64,000 bases of DNA from Pseudomonadota bacterium (lineage in GTDB: Bacteria; Pseudomonadota; Gammaproteobacteria; UBA5335): NCBI GenBank assembly GCA_002862435.1, contig PKDC01000052.1:41997-105996 (forward strand). The letters run 5' to 3'. Positions 1-8,938 of the stretch are shown here, piece after piece. Each line of letters begins with the position of its first letter. Within the stretch, counting starts at the first letter, position 1. The notes under the pieces were generated by a model that did no database searches, was not told where the DNA came from, and saw only the letters and a program-made list of their open reading frames with translations. The translations under genes were made by a program, and so were the position numbers.

Positions 1-380
1 TAGGCCGGGTTGGGCACCAGCACGGAATCTCCGGGCCCCACCGTGGCCAGCGCCAGATGGGCCAGGCCTTCCTTGGAGCCGATGGTGACGATCACCTCGG
101 TCTGCGGATCGAGGTCGACCCCATAGCGGCGCTGGTACCAGTTTGCCATCGCCCGGCGCAGGCGCGGGATGCCGCGGGATTGGGAGTAGCGATGGGTGTC
201 GCCGCGCTGCACTGCTTCGACCAGTTTGTCCACAATATGCTGCGGCGTGGGCTGGTCGGGGTTGCCCATGCCAAAGTCGATGATATCCTCACCCCGGGCC
301 CGCGCGGCGTTCTTGAGTTCCGTCACAATGGCGAAAACATAGGGCGGCAAGCGTTGGATGCGGGGGAAATCTTCGATCAC
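1..380 (-). CDS. alaC: Alanine aminotransferase AlaC, N-terminal part (runs off the left edge)
   Basis: Not in the ORF track because the 3' end lies outside the window. Reading the minus strand from a GTG at 380 gives about 126 residues that closely match the start of AlaC, the PLP-dependent glutamate-pyruvate aminotransferase of the class I fold. Recognisable pieces are [38 protein letters not shown] and [11 protein letters not shown]. The PLP lysine lies beyond the edge. An in-frame TTG lies further upstream, but family members begin near the GTG. It is divergent from the Mth938-like gene. The plus-strand ORF 57-428 is its shadow. Confidence 0.85.
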   Translation of the reverse strand, partial: MIEDFPRIQRLPPYVFAIVTELKNAARARGEDIIDFGMGNPDQPTPQHIVDKLVEAVQRGDTHRYSQSRGIPRLRRAMANWYQRRYGVDLDPQTEVIVTIGSKEGLAHLALATVGPGDSVLVPNPA

Positions 381-491
381 TGGCGATGGTCCACGTGGAG
401 CCCGGCGTCGGGTACGGGCGAATTGTAAAACGATCAAACGTAATGATCGCACGTGCCACTGTCAATTGTTTTGCAGGGAGAAGCCACGACC

Positions 492-869
492 ATGAAGCTG
501 CACCAGGACAGCCCCTATGCCCTGAACCGGATTCGCGGCTATGGGCCAGCGGAGATCCGCGTCAACGACACCTTTTATCACCAAAGCCTGATCGTGGCGC
601 CGCAGGCATTGGAGCTGCACGATCTGCCCCACGCGCTTGCGCAGTTCGGCGCGCAGCATCTGGCGCGATTGCTCGCCCATGGGCCGGAAATCATTCTCCT
701 GGGTACGGGACCACGGTTGGCCTTTCCGCCCCGCGAACTGCTGCTCGACGCGCAGGCGCGGGGGGTGGGGATCGAGGTGATGGACACCGGCGCGGCCTGT
801 CGGACCTTCAATGTATTGCTGGCCGAAGACCGCGCCGTGGTCGCCTTGCTGCTGCTGGGGGAGGCGTGA
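492..869 (+). CDS. Mth938-like (DUF498) domain protein
   Basis: A 125-residue protein that is a single Mth938/DUF498 domain. The family is widespread in proteobacteria and its biochemical role is not settled; in eukaryotes a relative (NDUFAF3) assists complex I assembly. The typical core is visible: an RGYGPAEIRVN segment near the start, EIILLGTG in the middle, and GIEVMDTGAACRTFNVLLAEDRAVVALLL at the end, given here only as a description of the C-terminal block. The track starts at 453, but the ATG at 492 has a GGGAG ribosome site upstream and fits the family N-terminus. It converges on rpoS with almost no gap. Confidence 0.8.
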   Translation: MKLHQDSPYALNRIRGYGPAEIRVNDTFYHQSLIVAPQALELHDLPHALAQFGAQHLARLLAHGPEIILLGTGPRLAFPPRELLLDAQARGVGIEVMDTGAACRTFNVLLAEDRAVVALLLLGEA

Positions 870-873
870 GCGC

Positions 874-1878
874 CTAACCAAACAGCGTTTCGCCGTTCAA
901 ACCCTCGCTTTCGACGATGCGGCGCAGGTGCCCCAATGCTTCCACCTGGATCTGACGCACCCGTTCGCGGGTGAGCCCGATATCACGACCCACCTGTTCC
1001 AGGGTGGACCGTTCGTGCCCATTGAGCCCGAAGCGCCGCTCGACAACCTCCCGCTGTTTGGCGGACAGGCGTGCCAACCAGCCCGCCAGACCACGTTTCA
1101 GATCGGAGTTTTGCACGCAGACGGACGGATCGACACCGTTCTCATCGGGAATCGCATCCAATAGCGAGCGTTCATCTTCGCCCACCTGATGACCATTGAT
1201 CGAGGCGCTGCGTTCGTTGAGTCCCAACATGCGTTCCACGTCTCGCACCGGCCGCTCCACTTCGCGGGCAATTTCCTCCATGGAGGCCGTCCGGTGGGTG
1301 GATTGGCTGAGCTGCCGGCCTGTGCGCAGGTAGACGTTGATTTCCTTGATGACATGGATGGGCAGGCGCACGGTGCGGGTCTGGTTCATCAGTCCCCGCT
1401 CGATGGTCTGCCGAATCCACCAGGTGGCATAGGTCGAAAAACGATAGCCGAGTTCGGGATTGAACTTGCCCACTGCGTGGATCAGCCCCAGATTGCCTTC
1501 CTCGATCAGGTCGAGCAGGGGCAGCCCCCGGTTGAGATATCGGCGGGAGATCTTGACCACCAGGCGCAGGTTGCTTTCGATCATCCGCGCGCGCGACTTG
1601 GCGCAGCCCTGTTGGGCTTTGCGGGTAAAGAAAATTTCTTCTTCGGCGGTCAGTAACGGGGAATGGCCGATTTCATTCAGGTAAAGCCGAGTGAGGTCGA
1701 GCGATTTGACTTCATCGCTGCCCCAGGGCTCCGGTTGGACCAGCTCCTCATCGACCAGGTCAAGGGGGGCAGCCTGGGCCTCGCAGGGTTCGCCATCCCC
1801 GCTGGCTTCGCTTTCGAACAACAGATGGGCGGGGGCATCCAGTTCAGCCCATTCAATGTGAGCGTTGACATCATCCAT
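874..1878 (-). CDS. rpoS: RNA polymerase sigma factor RpoS (sigma-38)
   Basis: A 334-residue group 2 sigma-70 factor that directs RNA polymerase to general-stress and stationary-phase promoters. Region 1.2 ([16 protein letters not shown]), region 2 ([25 protein letters not shown], then [12 protein letters not shown]), region 3 and the region 4 helix-turn-helix ([19 protein letters not shown]) follow in order. The track ORF is longer (start 1962), but the ATG at 1878 gives the usual length, and the extra residues overlap the nlpD end. It lies directly downstream of nlpD, the arrangement from which RpoS takes its name in enterics and pseudomonads, where a main rpoS promoter lies inside nlpD. 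Confidence 0.95.
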   Translation of the reverse strand: MDDVNAHIEWAELDAPAHLLFESEASGDGEPCEAQAAPLDLVDEELVQPEPWGSDEVKSLDLTRLYLNEIGHSPLLTAEEEIFFTRKAQQGCAKSRARMIESNLRLVVKISRRYLNRGLPLLDLIEEGNLGLIHAVGKFNPELGYRFSTYATWWIRQTIERGLMNQTRTVRLPIHVIKEINVYLRTGRQLSQSTHRTASMEEIAREVERPVRDVERMLGLNERSASINGHQVGEDERSLLDAIPDENGVDPSVCVQNSDLKRGLAGWLARLSAKQREVVERRFGLNGHERSTLEQVGRDIGLTRERVRQIQVEALGHLRRIVESEGLNGETLFG

Positions 1879-1958
1879 GATGGTCCTCCTTCGAGGGTCT
1901 CCTCGGTTTTCACGCAAACCTGAAGACGCCGAAAGATAGAGACCAGACTCGCTACCCC

Positions 1959-2702
1959 TCAACGGGCCGGCAGATACCGCAAGGGATCAACCGGTTGCCC
2001 GTTGTAGCGAATCTCGAAATGCAAGCTGGGTCGACGATCGGGGCCTGTGCCCATTTCGGCGATCTCCTGGCCAGCCTGCACGGTGTCTCCTTCCTTCACA
2101 TACAACGTCCTGTTGTATGCGTACGCGCTCAGGTAGTTATTGTTGTGCTTGATGATCATAAGCTCGCCGTAACCCTTGAGTCCACTCCCCGCGTAGGCGA
2201 CCCGGCCGTCACTCACGGCGCGGATCTTGGTGCCCACCGCGCCGCCGATGTCGATGCCCTTATTGCCCCCGTCACCCTCGAAAAGTTCCAGCAGTGGCCC
2301 ATCGACTGGCCAGCGCCAGGTAATGCCTGAGGCAGCGGCTTCCGAGCCCTGCAGACCGGGCTGAAGCGCGCCAAAGGGCACCCTCAGGCGTTGGCCGACA
2401 TGGATCAGATCGGGATTGCTGATGCGGTTCCATCTCGCCAGATCCTCTGGGCTGACGCCGTAGCGGGCTGCGATGTTTTTCAGCGTATCTCCCGCTTTCA
2501 CGGTATGCGTCCGCCATTGCGTCGGCTCGGTGGCAGCGGCGGGCGCCCGCGGAGTCGGGGGTGGGACGGGTTTGGACGGTGCGGTGGGTTCGGGCCAGTT
2601 CAGCGCCCCGGCGCACCCGGCCAGCCAGAGGGTGAGCATCAGCACGAGGTACGGCGCATGACGTCGGCGCGTGGATTTCCGGCGAACGTGAGTTTCCTCC
2701 AT
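1959..2702 (-). CDS. nlpD: Lipoprotein NlpD, murein hydrolase activator (LysM + degenerate M23)
   Basis: A 247-residue lipoprotein. A basic N-terminus is followed by a hydrophobic segment and the lipobox LAGC, with the modified cysteine at residue 30. A LysM repeat follows ([19 protein letters not shown]...HVGQRLRVP) and then a C-terminal LytM/M23 domain. The LytM domain is degenerate: KGIDIGG and YAYN stand where active peptidases carry zinc histidines. This is typical of NlpD, which activates the amidase AmiC at the septum instead of cutting peptidoglycan. It is the fourth gene of the surE-pcm-yqaA-nlpD-rpoS run. Confidence 0.93.
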   Translation of the reverse strand: MEETHVRRKSTRRRHAPYLVLMLTLWLAGCAGALNWPEPTAPSKPVPPPTPRAPAAATEPTQWRTHTVKAGDTLKNIAARYGVSPEDLARWNRISNPDLIHVGQRLRVPFGALQPGLQGSEAAASGITWRWPVDGPLLELFEGDGGNKGIDIGGAVGTKIRAVSDGRVAYAGSGLKGYGELMIIKHNNNYLSAYAYNRTLYVKEGDTVQAGQEIAEMGTGPDRRPSLHFEIRYNGQPVDPLRYLPAR

Positions 2703-2709
2703 GGCCGTC

Positions 2710-3282
2710 CTAAAGAATGAGGTAAATCAACGCCGTGCTTCCCACAAGGCCCCAGCCGATCCATTCCATGGAACGGCGCACCGTGTCCTGCATGCGGGGC
2801 CCCAGGCGGGACACCAGCAGCGCTTCCAGATAGAAACGTCCGCCTCGCCCGATGAGCGAGGCCAGGATAAAGGGAAGCAGCGGCATGGCCATGAAGCCCG
2901 ATGCGATGGTAAAGAGTTTGTAGGGGATCGGCGAGAAGCCGGCGAGAAAGACGATCCAGATGCCCCAGTCGCGATACAGCGCCTGGACATGAAGCCAAGT
3001 CTGCCCATATCCCGCCTGCTCGATCAGCGGGATCGCAGCATCGATGGCGAAATAGCCCAGGGCATAGCCCAGGACGCCACCCAGCACCGAGCACAGCGTG
3101 GTGAGGGTGGCCAGTTGCCAGGCCCGCCGCGGTTCGGCGAGCACCATAGGCATCAGCATCACGTCCGGCGGAATGGGGAAGAAGGAGGATTCCGCCACGC
3201 TCACCGCGCCGAGGTACCACGGCGCATGACGATGGCTGGCGGCGCGAATCATGGCGTCGTACAGACGGGTAAACGGTTTCAT
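2710..3282 (-). CDS. yqaA: YqaA family (DedA/SNARE-associated) inner-membrane protein
   Basis: A 190-residue polytopic membrane protein of the YqaA branch of the DedA (VTT) superfamily, implicated in membrane homeostasis and possibly lipid flipping. The AESSFFPIPPDVMLMPM motif near the start is typical. A second re-entrant motif, AGFSPIPYKLFTIASG, sits near the middle. Four to five hydrophobic segments are evident. It overlaps the end of pcm by 4 bases and precedes nlpD by 7, so it belongs to the same operon. The plus-strand ORFs here are shadows. Confidence 0.85.
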   Translation of the reverse strand: MKPFTRLYDAMIRAASHRHAPWYLGAVSVAESSFFPIPPDVMLMPMVLAEPRRAWQLATLTTLCSVLGGVLGYALGYFAIDAAIPLIEQAGYGQTWLHVQALYRDWGIWIVFLAGFSPIPYKLFTIASGFMAMPLLPFILASLIGRGGRFYLEALLVSRLGPRMQDTVRRSMEWIGWGLVGSTALIYLIL

Positions 3283-3911
3283 CCAACGCCTTCCTTCAGG
3301 GGGACGAAGTGCACCATTTCAAGGACGCTCTCCTGGATGCCAACGGCGGTGCGGGTGTAGCGCATTAGACGCTGCTGCAATCCGCTGCCGACCGGGATCA
3401 CGACGGGCCCATCAATCTTCACTTGCGCCAGCAAGGATTCCGGCACTTCGTTCGGAGCTGCTGCCACCAGGATCGCATCATAGGGTGCATGCGCTGGCCA
3501 ACCCCAATGCCCGTCACTGTGGTGAAAGTCAACGTTGCGAATGCGCATTCGGCCCAGCAGCTGGCGGGCCTGCTCCAGCAAGGGCGCAATGCGCTCCACG
3601 CTATAGACTTGGGGAACCAAGGCCGCCAGCAGCGCGGTCTGGTAGCCTGAGCCGGTGCCCACCTCCAGTACCCGCTCGGGAATCCCGTTCTGCAGCAGCG
3701 CTTCAGTCATGCGCGCCACCATGTAGGGCTGGGAAATCGTCTGTCCAAAGCCGATGGGCAGCGCCAGATCCTCGTAGGCGCGGCTGGCCAGGGCCTCTTC
3801 AATGAAGAGATGGCGCGGCATGCGGGCCATCAGCGCCAGTACGCGCGGGTCCTGAATGCCGCGCGCCTCCAGCCGCTCCACCATGCGCTTACGGGTGCGC
3901 TGGGAGGTCAT
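3279..3911 (-). CDS. pcm: Protein-L-isoaspartate O-methyltransferase
   Basis: SAM-dependent repair enzyme that methylates L-isoaspartyl residues in aged proteins. The family signatures are clear: GQTISQPYMVARMTE, the SAM motif VLEVGTGSGYQTALLA, and DGHWGWP/YDAILVAAA. The track ORF starts at a GTG (3962) inside surE. The ATG at 3911 begins 27 bases after the surE stop and matches family length (210 residues), but neither start has a strong ribosome site, so the choice is tentative. The surE-pcm pairing is conserved in gammaproteobacteria. Confidence 0.9.
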   Translation of the reverse strand: MTSQRTRKRMVERLEARGIQDPRVLALMARMPRHLFIEEALASRAYEDLALPIGFGQTISQPYMVARMTEALLQNGIPERVLEVGTGSGYQTALLAALVPQVYSVERIAPLLEQARQLLGRMRIRNVDFHHSDGHWGWPAHAPYDAILVAAAPNEVPESLLAQVKIDGPVVIPVGSGLQQRLMRYTRTAVGIQESVLEMVHFVPLKEGVG

Positions 3912-3937
3912 GCCGCTGCCGCGCAGCGTGGTCTCGC

Positions 3938-4693
3938 TCACCGATTCAGTCCGGTCAACCACTGACCCACGGTATCGATGCCCGTATATTGGGTCAGGTC
4001 CACCTGCACGGGGGTGATGGATACGCGCTTATGGGCCACGGCATGAAAATCCGTGCCCGGTCCGGCGTCCGCTTCCCCGCCCGCCGGGCCAATCCAGTAA
4101 ATCGGCAGGCCGCGCGGATCGCGCGAGCAGATCACCCCTTCCGCCCGATGGCGCCGTCCCAGCCGGGTCGCCGCGTAGCCTTCCAGTTCCTCGAACGGCA
4201 CATCCGGCACGTTCACGTTGAGGATAGTGTCGGCCGGCAGCGGCGTGTGGGCGAGGCGCTGGATCAATTGGGCGGCCACCCGCGCCGCGCAGGCGTAATG
4301 CCGGCAGGCCTCGCCCATGAGGGAAATCGCCATCGCCGGATAGCCCAGCGAGCGGCCCTCGATGGCGGCGGCGACGGTGCCGGAATAGAGCACATCGTCG
4401 CCCATGTTCGCGCCGGCATTGATGCCGGAGACCACCATGTCGGGGGTATGGTCGAGCAGGCCGGTAATAGCCAGATGCACCGAGTCGGTGGGTGTGCCGT
4501 CGACGCAGTAAACGGCTTCATCGCCGTGGCGGGTCACCCGCAGGGGGCGGCTCAGGGTCAGGGAATGGCTGGCTCCACTGCGGTTGCGATCCGGCGCGAC
4601 CACCACCACCTCCGCAAACAGGGCGAGTTCTTGGTGCAGTGCGCGCAGGCCGGGCGCCTGGCAGCCATCGTCGTTGCTCAACAAAATGCGCAC
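3938..4693 (-). CDS. surE: 5'/3'-nucleotidase SurE
   Basis: A 251-residue metal-dependent nucleotidase that removes phosphate from nucleoside 5'- and 3'-monophosphates. The N-terminal metal-binding motif LLSNDDG is at residues 4-10, and [22 protein letters not shown] carries the conserved asparagine/glycine loop. Full length. It is the first gene of the surE-pcm-yqaA-nlpD-rpoS run, so the promoter should lie in the 128-base gap shared with the divergent Smr gene. Confidence 0.94.
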   Translation of the reverse strand: MRILLSNDDGCQAPGLRALHQELALFAEVVVVAPDRNRSGASHSLTLSRPLRVTRHGDEAVYCVDGTPTDSVHLAITGLLDHTPDMVVSGINAGANMGDDVLYSGTVAAAIEGRSLGYPAMAISLMGEACRHYACAARVAAQLIQRLAHTPLPADTILNVNVPDVPFEELEGYAATRLGRRHRAEGVICSRDPRGLPIYWIGPAGGEADAGPGTDFHAVAHKRVSITPVQVDLTQYTGIDTVGQWLTGLNR

Positions 4694-4821
4694 GGTCAGT
4701 GTCCCATGGTGGGCAGGAAAGTCCGGGGCATACGGTTACCCCGGTGTCCGGTTGCGATGGGATGACACTATACTGGAAGCCCCATTGCGGCCGGTAGCGC
4801 CTCGCGCGCGGGAGAACAATC

Positions 4822-5370
4822 ATGGCGGAGCCCTCCAAGCCTGCGGCAGTCGACGAGGCCGGCTTGTTCCGCCAGGCGATGGCCGATGTCACGCCGCTGC
4901 CGCAAAACCGGCCATTGCCGACTGCGCCGCGGCCCCCGCCCAGGGCGCTGTTCCGCCTGGCTGACGAGGCCGCCGTCTTGCAACAATTGCTCCACGGGCC
5001 GGATGATCCTGACTTGGAGTCGGGCGAGGACTTGCGCTACCTGCGCCCAGGGGTTTCTGAACAACTGCTGCGGCAGTTGCGTCGCGGCCGCTACACCATC
5101 CAGGCCGAGATGGATCTGCACGGCCTGAACCGGCAGCAGGCGCGCGAGGAACTCAATGCGTTTCTTCAGGAATGCCGGACGCTCGACCTGCGTTGCGTGC
5201 GCATTATCCATGGCAAGGGCCGCAGTTCCCCCCACGGTCGGGGAGTGCTCAAGGCTGCGGTCAACGGCTGGCTGACCCGCTGTGACCAGGTGCTGGCGTT
5301 TTGTTCCGCGCGCCCGGCCGATGGGGGGACCGGTGCGATCTACGTGTTGCTCCGGCGCGCCAAAGGCTGA
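4822..5370 (+). CDS. Smr-domain protein (SmrA/SmrB-like, possible endonuclease)
   Basis: A 182-residue protein with a C-terminal Smr domain at about residues 92-180. The core motifs LDLHGLNRQQAREEL and VRIIHGKG are intact. The N-terminal half is a charged linker typical of the YdaL/SmrA-SmrB group. Smr domains are nucleic-acid endonucleases; SmrB cuts mRNA in collided ribosomes in E. coli and SmrA is less well understood. Length and lack of added domains do not separate SmrA from SmrB, so no symbol is given. It is divergent from surE and convergent with uup. Confidence 0.82.
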   Translation: MAEPSKPAAVDEAGLFRQAMADVTPLPQNRPLPTAPRPPPRALFRLADEAAVLQQLLHGPDDPDLESGEDLRYLRPGVSEQLLRQLRRGRYTIQAEMDLHGLNRQQAREELNAFLQECRTLDLRCVRIIHGKGRSSPHGRGVLKAAVNGWLTRCDQVLAFCSARPADGGTGAIYVLLRRAKG

Positions 5371-5376
5371 CGGGTT

Positions 5377-7200
5377 TCAACCGGCGGCCTGGGACTCCAG
5401 CGCTTCCCAGCGGGCATAGGTGCCGGCCAGTTCGGTTTCCAGATCCTTGAGCGCCTGCGTGTCGGTGGCGATGGCCATGGGATCGCGCCGATAGAAGGCC
5501 GGGTCCGCCATGCGCGCATTCAAGGCGGCTTGGGCCGCTTCCAGCGTTTCGATGCGCTTGGGGAGATTCTGGCGTTCCCGTTCATCCTTGTAGCTGAGTT
5601 TGCGTTTGGGCGCTGCGGGGATGTCGGCCGGTTGAGTCGTCGCCGCGGCTTTTGACGAGGGCGTCGATCCGGGCGTTGTCCGTCGCGCCCGGCCGGCCTG
5701 ACTCTGCCGCATGGCGTCGCTGTAGCCGCCGACATATTCCTCCACTTGGCCATTTCCTTCGAACACGATGCAACTGCCCACCACCCGATCCAGGAATTCC
5801 CGGTCGTGGCTCACCGCCAGCAAGGTGCCGTCGTAGGCCACCAGGCGCGCTTCCAGCAGCTCCAGGGTCTCCACATCCAGGTCATTGGTGGGTTCGTCCA
5901 GCACCAGCAGGTTGGCCGGGCGGGCGAAGAGCTGGGCCAGCAGCAACCGGTTGCGCTCACCGCCGGAGAGCTTGGCAATGGGCGCGCGCGCCTGTTCGGG
6001 AGAGAACAGGAAATCCTGAAGGTAGCCGATCACATGGCGGCTGCGGCCGTTGACGGTGACGGTGTCTTTGCCGCCGCCCACCACGTCCACCGGACGCTCG
6101 CTGTCGTTCAGATCCGCCCGCAACTGATCGAAGTAGGCCACCTCCAGCCGGGTTCCATGGCGGATGCGGCCGTGCTGGGGTTCCAGCTCTCCCAGAAGGA
6201 TGCGCAGCAAAGTCGTCTTGCCGCAGCCATTGGGACCGACGATGCCGACCTTGTCGCCACGCAGCAGCGTGGTGGAAAAATCCCGGATCAGGGGGCGCTG
6301 GTCGGTGAAACCGTGGCTGATGCCGTCCAGTTCCGCCACCAGCCGGCCCGAGGGCGCAGCCGTTTCCAGTTCGATGCGTGCCTGGCCGGTCTGTGCGCGC
6401 CGTTGGGTGCGCTGTTGGCGCAGCGCTTCGAGTGCTCGCACCCGACCCTCGTTGCGGGTGCGGCGGGCCTTGATGCCCTGGCGAATCCAGCTTTCCTCCT
6501 GCGCCAGATGCTTGTCAAACAGGGCGCTGTGCCGGTCCTCCACGGCCAGGGCGGCTTCCCGGCCATCGAGGTAGCGGTCCAGATCGCCGGGCCAGCACGT
6601 CAGTTTTCCTCGGTCCAGATGCAGGATGCCGTTGGCGAGGCGGCGGATGAAGCGACGGTCGTGAGAAATGAACAGCAGGCAGCCTTTGAAGCGCTGCAGC
6701 AGCAGATCCTCCAGCCACTCAATCTGGACGGGGTCCAGATGGTTGGTGGGCTCATCAAGGAGTAACAGATCCGGCTCGCAGGCCAAGGCCCGCGCCAACA
6801 GCACCCGGCGTTTCATGCCGCCGGACAGGGCGGCAAAGTCGGCTTCGGGGTCGACGCCCATTTCGGTGAGCCAGCGCTCGACCTGCCATGACGCTCCACT
6901 GGCGGCGTGATCCGCTGTGGCTGTTCCACCGATGGATCCTTGTGCAACCTCGGCCACGCTGCCGGCCAGTTGGGTTGGGATTTCCTGGGGCAGTAGCGCC
7001 ACCCGCGTGCCGGATTGCAACCGCCGCTCGCCCGCGTCGGGGAGGAGATCGCCGGCGATCAGTCGCAGCAGGGAGGTTTTGCCGGCACCGTTACGGCCGA
7101 GCAGGGCCAGGCGTTCGCCGGCTTCAAGAGTGAGCTCGGCCTTCTCCAAAAGGACGGGTCCGCCCAGGCGAAGGTCGATGTTGCGCAGGGATAGGAGCAT
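5377..7200 (-). CDS. uup: ABC-F ATPase Uup
   Basis: A 607-residue ABC-F protein with two tandem ATPase domains and no membrane segments. Walker A motifs are GRNGAGKTS and GPNGCGKTT; the signatures are LSGGMKRRVLLARAL and LSGGERNRLLLAQ. An acidic/basic linker lies between them, and a C-terminal coiled coil after YKDERERQNLPKRIETLE is diagnostic for Uup, which binds DNA and ribosomes and affects precise transposon excision. The track start (7254) adds 18 residues; the ATG at 7200 (MLLSLRNIDL) fits the family. Long plus-strand ORFs in this stretch are antisense shadows. Confidence 0.92.
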   Translation of the reverse strand: MLLSLRNIDLRLGGPVLLEKAELTLEAGERLALLGRNGAGKTSLLRLIAGDLLPDAGERRLQSGTRVALLPQEIPTQLAGSVAEVAQGSIGGTATADHAASGASWQVERWLTEMGVDPEADFAALSGGMKRRVLLARALACEPDLLLLDEPTNHLDPVQIEWLEDLLLQRFKGCLLFISHDRRFIRRLANGILHLDRGKLTCWPGDLDRYLDGREAALAVEDRHSALFDKHLAQEESWIRQGIKARRTRNEGRVRALEALRQQRTQRRAQTGQARIELETAAPSGRLVAELDGISHGFTDQRPLIRDFSTTLLRGDKVGIVGPNGCGKTTLLRILLGELEPQHGRIRHGTRLEVAYFDQLRADLNDSERPVDVVGGGKDTVTVNGRSRHVIGYLQDFLFSPEQARAPIAKLSGGERNRLLLAQLFARPANLLVLDEPTNDLDVETLELLEARLVAYDGTLLAVSHDREFLDRVVGSCIVFEGNGQVEEYVGGYSDAMRQSQAGRARRTTPGSTPSSKAAATTQPADIPAAPKRKLSYKDERERQNLPKRIETLEAAQAALNARMADPAFYRRDPMAIATDTQALKDLETELAGTYARWEALESQAAG

Positions 7201-7298
7201 GGGGATTCGATAGGGGAGTAAAGAGCCTAGTTTAACCCGCCCTTGGATGCGCATGCCGTGGCATGGCCATGCGGTAGAGGAACACCCACCCTTGCAAA

Positions 7299-7317
7299 GT
7301 TAATGAGAATGATTATA
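7299..7317 (+). promoter_or_regulatory. Putative Fur box upstream of the siderophore operon
   Basis: GTTAATGAGAATGATTATA matches 15 of 19 positions of the classical Fur consensus GATAATGATAATCATTATC, counted by eye. It lies in an A/T-rich patch 44 bases before the decarboxylase start, in the uup/decarboxylase gap. Iron repression of the locus is inferred from this and from gene content. Confidence 0.65.
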
Positions 7318-7360
7318 TTTTAGATTCATTGGTCGGTTGGGGTGATATTCGGGAGATGAG

Positions 7361-8938
7361 ATGTCCAGAGGAAAGCCAGCCCATGTATTCGCAGAACATC
7401 GCCGACTAGCAGACGCCGATGACATCCGGAACCACCTGTTCAATGGGAAGAATGCTGACACATTCGCCGAGACAAGCCTGAAAACGGTTCGACTGCTGAG
7501 CGAGCGAATGACGCTCGTCGAGCGGCCTTTTTCGGGCATCCTGCCGGCCGAGCTTGCCGCAACGTTTGACGGCCTGGCGCTCGATCAGCCTTTGGATTCT
7601 TTCGATGCGGCACTTGCAGAACTCGATGGTCTGTACCTGCGTGATGCAGTTTATTTCCATCATCCGCGCTATATGGCGCATTTGAATTGTCCCATTGCCT
7701 GCCCGGCAGTGGCGGCCGAGCTTATTGCCGCGGCGGTGAACTCGTCAGTAGACACCTGGGATCAAAGTGCCGGGGCTACGCTGATCGAGCAGCGTCTTAT
7801 CGAATGGACCGGCCGACGCATCGGGTTTGTGGGCGGTCAGGCAGACGGCGTATTCACCAGCGGGGGCACTCAGTCGAACCTGATGGCGTTGCTGCTGGCG
7901 CGGGACAACTATTGCCTGAAATATTTGAATGGGCATAGTGTTCAACGACTTGGATTGCCGGTCCAGGCCGGTCGATTCCGGATTCTGGCTTCTCGCCTGG
8001 CCCATTTCAGCCTGCAAAAAGCCGCATCCGTCCTCGGTCTGGGGGCTGATGCGATTGTGCCGGTCGACTGCGACGCGAACTACGGCATGTCGCCGGCTGC
8101 GCTGCAAGCCGCCATCGATGACTGTCGCCATTTGGGTCACATCCCCATCGCCGTGGTGGCGACATTGGGCACGACCGATTTTGGCAGTATCGACCCCATT
8201 GCCGATCTGGCGCCCATCTGCCGTCTGGAAGGACTCTGGCTGCATGCCGATGCGGCCTACGGCTGCGGGTTGCTCGTCTCGCGCAAATATCGCGAACTTA
8301 TCGCCGGTATCGAGCAGGCCGACTCGACCACGGTGGACTTCCACAAATCCTTCATGCAGCCGGTCAGTTGCAGTGCCTTTCTGGTCAAGAATCGGGCGCA
8401 CCTGGCCTGTCTGACCTACCACGCCGATTACCTCAATCCGCTCAGCCAAGCCCGGGAGAACACGCCGAACCTGGTCTGCAAAAGCTTGCAGACCACCCGG
8501 CGCTTCGATGCCCTGAAGCTGTGGATGACTTTGCGTGTGCTCGGGCCAGACAAGCTGGGCGAGGCGTTCGATGTCGTCATTGATCTGGCGCGGGACACCC
8601 ATCTCCTGCTCGAACGGGACAATGATATCGAGGTGTTGCACCGACCGATGCTCAGCACGCTGCTGTTCCGCTACAGGCCGGTCGGCGTGGCGGAGCCGAA
8701 GCTGCTCGACGATCTCAATAGCGCAATTCGCAAGATGATGATGCGTGAGGGGCAGGCACTCATTGCCGCGACTCGGGAAGGAGGGCGGTGCTACCTGAAA
8801 TTAACTCTGCTCAATCCTGACACAACGCTTATGGATATCCAGGCGGTTGTGGATTTGGTGCGCCGCTACGGCCAGGGCTGGCTGCAGGCGCGTTCCTGTG
8901 AACCAGAAGCGCTTATCCGCCTTACCGAGGCGAATTGA
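7361..8938 (+). CDS. PLP-dependent amino-acid decarboxylase of siderophore synthesis (DesA-like)
   Basis: A 525-residue group II pyridoxal-phosphate decarboxylase. TSGGTQSNLMALLLAR (cofactor phosphate loop), HADAAYGCG (aspartate to the pyridine nitrogen) and TVDFHKSFMQPV with the Schiff-base lysine at K329 are all intact. Related enzymes decarboxylate lysine, ornithine or 2,4-diaminobutyrate. Beside an N-hydroxylase and a BibC-like synthetase, lysine to cadaverine (as in desferrioxamine or bisucaberin) or ornithine to putrescine is most likely; the substrate cannot be read from the sequence. First gene of the operon, preceded by a Fur-like site. Confidence 0.85.
   Translation: MSRGKPAHVFAEHRRLADADDIRNHLFNGKNADTFAETSLKTVRLLSERMTLVERPFSGILPAELAATFDGLALDQPLDSFDAALAELDGLYLRDAVYFHHPRYMAHLNCPIACPAVAAELIAAAVNSSVDTWDQSAGATLIEQRLIEWTGRRIGFVGGQADGVFTSGGTQSNLMALLLARDNYCLKYLNGHSVQRLGLPVQAGRFRILASRLAHFSLQKAASVLGLGADAIVPVDCDANYGMSPAALQAAIDDCRHLGHIPIAVVATLGTTDFGSIDPIADLAPICRLEGLWLHADAAYGCGLLVSRKYRELIAGIEQADSTTVDFHKSFMQPVSCSAFLVKNRAHLACLTYHADYLNPLSQARENTPNLVCKSLQTTRRFDALKLWMTLRVLGPDKLGEAFDVVIDLARDTHLLLERDNDIEVLHRPMLSTLLFRYRPVGVAEPKLLDDLNSAIRKMMMREGQALIAATREGGRCYLKLTLLNPDTTLMDIQAVVDLVRRYGQGWLQARSCEPEALIRLTEAN

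Noticed and set aside
5746-6765. 339-residue plus-strand ORF
   Set aside because: Antisense to uup; composition is of a shadow frame.
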